A stretch of 64,000 bases of DNA, taken from NCBI GenBank assembly GCA_023954475.1, contig JAMLHW010000007.1:158370-222369 (forward strand), written 5' to 3'. Of this stretch, positions 63,012 through 64,000 are shown in pieces. Origin of the DNA: Anaerolineae bacterium (GTDB lineage: Bacteria > Chloroflexota > Anaerolineae > Promineifilales > Promineifilaceae). Position 1 is the stretch's first letter, and each line of letters starts with the position of its first letter. A program made the position numbers and the translations under genes. Below the pieces are notes generated by a model, which was not told the origin of the DNA, did no database searches, and saw nothing but the letters and a program-made list of their open reading frames with translations.

Positions 63012-63904
63012 ACGCTTAAATCACGTTCCAGCGCAGCTTCCAAAGCGTTTATATCCTCTCTGTAAAGTTTGGCAACTTCTTGTGTAAGAGGTGGCGATAA
63101 AACGGGTCGTTGCGCATGAAAGAGGCGAGCTAACAACAAACGATCGACGGCCACAAAACCATAGTACGGTATGCGTAGCAGGCGACTTGCTTTAGGGCGT
63201 AGTGCAATCTGATTGACTGCATAAGGCACTTGTGTATAAAAAAAATGGCGGTTGGCAAATGCAAACCACCGCAAGCGCTGTGGTGCGTAAACAGATTGTT
63301 TCGGCTTTTGCTCCAGGAAAGCTGGTATGTAAGTCGAATCAACTCCCAAAAATTGATAGGCACGCTGAACCGTTGTGAGTGGATCGGCCCGCAAGTCATC
63401 ATACAAGATGATATGAAACTGGTCTCGTGCAAAGAGGTTCCAATAGCGGACGATGTGTTGATAATAATAGCCATACTCGATAAGATCTTGAGCCTGTGGG
63501 TATCTGGAAATGAGGCGCCCATCAGTTAGGCGCTCAAATCCGATATCGAGGGGCATCACCGGCAGCAAACCCACCTGTACATACCAGAAAAAAGCTGAGA
63601 TCATCCGGGCAATGGGTTCACGCAAGACCACGATAAATTTGGCTTGTGGAAGGTGTAATTTCAAACGCGCAGGGCATTCTGGTCGTGGCAAATAGTCAGG
63701 CCGCTTAATACCTCGCAATTGATCGGTGCGACAGTTCTCAAACAGGGCTTCCAGTTCAGCTAGTTGACTTGAGTTGTAGAAGGGATCTTCAAAGAACTCT
63801 GTCTCAAATCTAGGCATGTAAAGCCGTGGATGCTCTTTCAGGCATTCGAAGATGAATGTTGATCCAGCTTTTTGTGCACCCAGTATCACGAACTGCGGCA
63901 ACAT
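62999..63904 (-). CDS. Sulfotransferase
   Basis: 301 residues. FVILGAQKAGSTFIFECLKEHP is the 5'-phosphosulfate loop of PAPS-dependent sulfotransferases, and FIVVLREPIARMISAFFWY the 3'-phosphate site (LRxPxxRxxS). YGYYYQHIVRYWNLF and DDLRADPLTTVQRAYQFLGVD complete the pattern. It would sulfate a surface glycan or another acceptor. It begins 3 nt after the previous gene's stop and overlaps the next, so translation is coupled. Confidence 0.9.
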   Translation of the reverse strand: MLPQFVILGAQKAGSTFIFECLKEHPRLYMPRFETEFFEDPFYNSSQLAELEALFENCRTDQLRGIKRPDYLPRPECPARLKLHLPQAKFIVVLREPIARMISAFFWYVQVGLLPVMPLDIGFERLTDGRLISRYPQAQDLIEYGYYYQHIVRYWNLFARDQFHIILYDDLRADPLTTVQRAYQFLGVDSTYIPAFLEQKPKQSVYAPQRLRWFAFANRHFFYTQVPYAVNQIALRPKASRLLRIPYYGFVAVDRLLLARLFHAQRPVLSPPLTQEVAKLYREDINALEAALERDLSVWRR

Positions 63905-63907
63905 AAT

Positions 63908-64000
63908 CTATCCGAATAAACGCCGTTTGATTGAGGGGATGATTTTACCCATGCGATCAGCATTGAGTAGCAAGGCGAGACCGAGCTTGAAAGGCCAGAT
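63908..64000 (-). CDS. C-terminus of an unidentified gene of the glycan operon (start outside window)
   Basis: 31 codons in frame to the TAG at 63908-63910, ending ...NADRMGKIIPSIKRRLFG. Amphipathic and basic end, as in many membrane-associated glycosyl- or sulfotransferases. Too short to name. Same strand as the sulfotransferase, 3 nt apart. Confidence 0.5.
   Translation of the reverse strand: MWPFKLGLALLLNADRMGKIIPSIKRRLFG

Noticed and set aside
1..64000. tRNA or rRNA genes
   Set aside because: I looked for tRNA T-loop patterns with a matching acceptor stem and for rRNA signatures and found none; a covariance search would be needed to be certain.

Overview
This window is a 64 kb stretch of an ordinary-looking bacterial chromosome with roughly balanced base composition and densely packed genes on both strands. 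No rRNA, tRNA, CRISPR array, transposase gene or prophage was recognised. Gene content fits a filamentous or heterotrophic member of the Chloroflexota, most likely in the Anaerolineae/Caldilineae area. The supporting signs are NBR1-type Ig-like domains, DUF2207 and SPFH membrane proteins, an ScfR/RamB-type regulator beside the glyoxylate shunt, a DHH-CBS-polyA-polymerase fusion, GAF/PAS histidine kinases and dispersed hairpins of the type GAAACCGAGTTTTT. This assignment is inference; there is no marker RNA to settle it.

Layout. 0-5.7 kb: an FAD oxidoreductase (cut by the left edge), a large GT-C-like membrane protein, mutL and a voltage-gated-type K+ channel, all on the minus strand. 5.9-8.1 kb: a soluble histidine kinase with two NarL-type regulators. 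8.1-12 kb: an N-terminal-nucleophile acyltransferase (C45), a LysW-like zinc ribbon with a pure Asp/Tyr tail, a Ddl-like ATP-grasp ligase and a convergent DmpA-type peptidase. 12-19.7 kb: small metabolic genes (hydrolases, GNAT, PuuE-like deacetylase, frameshifted AI-2E transporter, NUDIX, MFS). 19.8-24.6 kb: the glyoxylate shunt (malate synthase, isocitrate lyase) with its divergent ScfR-like regulator and a well-formed promoter/operator. 24.6-27.4 kb: metA and metY behind a long structured leader. 28-37.7 kb: a three-module wall-type protein, an SPFH/zinc-ribbon/DUF2207 membrane cluster, an orphan solute-binding lipoprotein and a glycosidase-like lipoprotein or membrane protein. 38-48.5 kb: sugar-nucleotide dehydratase, tlyA, a large sensor kinase, cysteine desulfurase, mnmA, small membrane proteins and a RelA-like ppGpp synthetase. 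48.6-57.8 kb: ThuA and Gfo/Idh/MocA proteins, pgk, a LysM protein, dgt, efp, ornithine aminotransferase, a PstS-like lipoprotein. 57.8-64 kb: a DHH-CBS-polyA polymerase fusion and a cell-surface polysaccharide cluster (two glycosyltransferases, a sulfotransferase and a partial gene).

The most striking signal cuts across all genes: the 8-bp palindrome TCGGCCGA occurs about 100 times, on average every 0.6 kb, where about one is expected by chance. It lies in coding and non-coding DNA alike and behaves like a highly iterated palindrome (compare HIP1 of cyanobacteria). A second layer consists of nested inverted repeats of about 90-120 bp in intergenic DNA, some bounded by direct repeats that look like target-site duplications.
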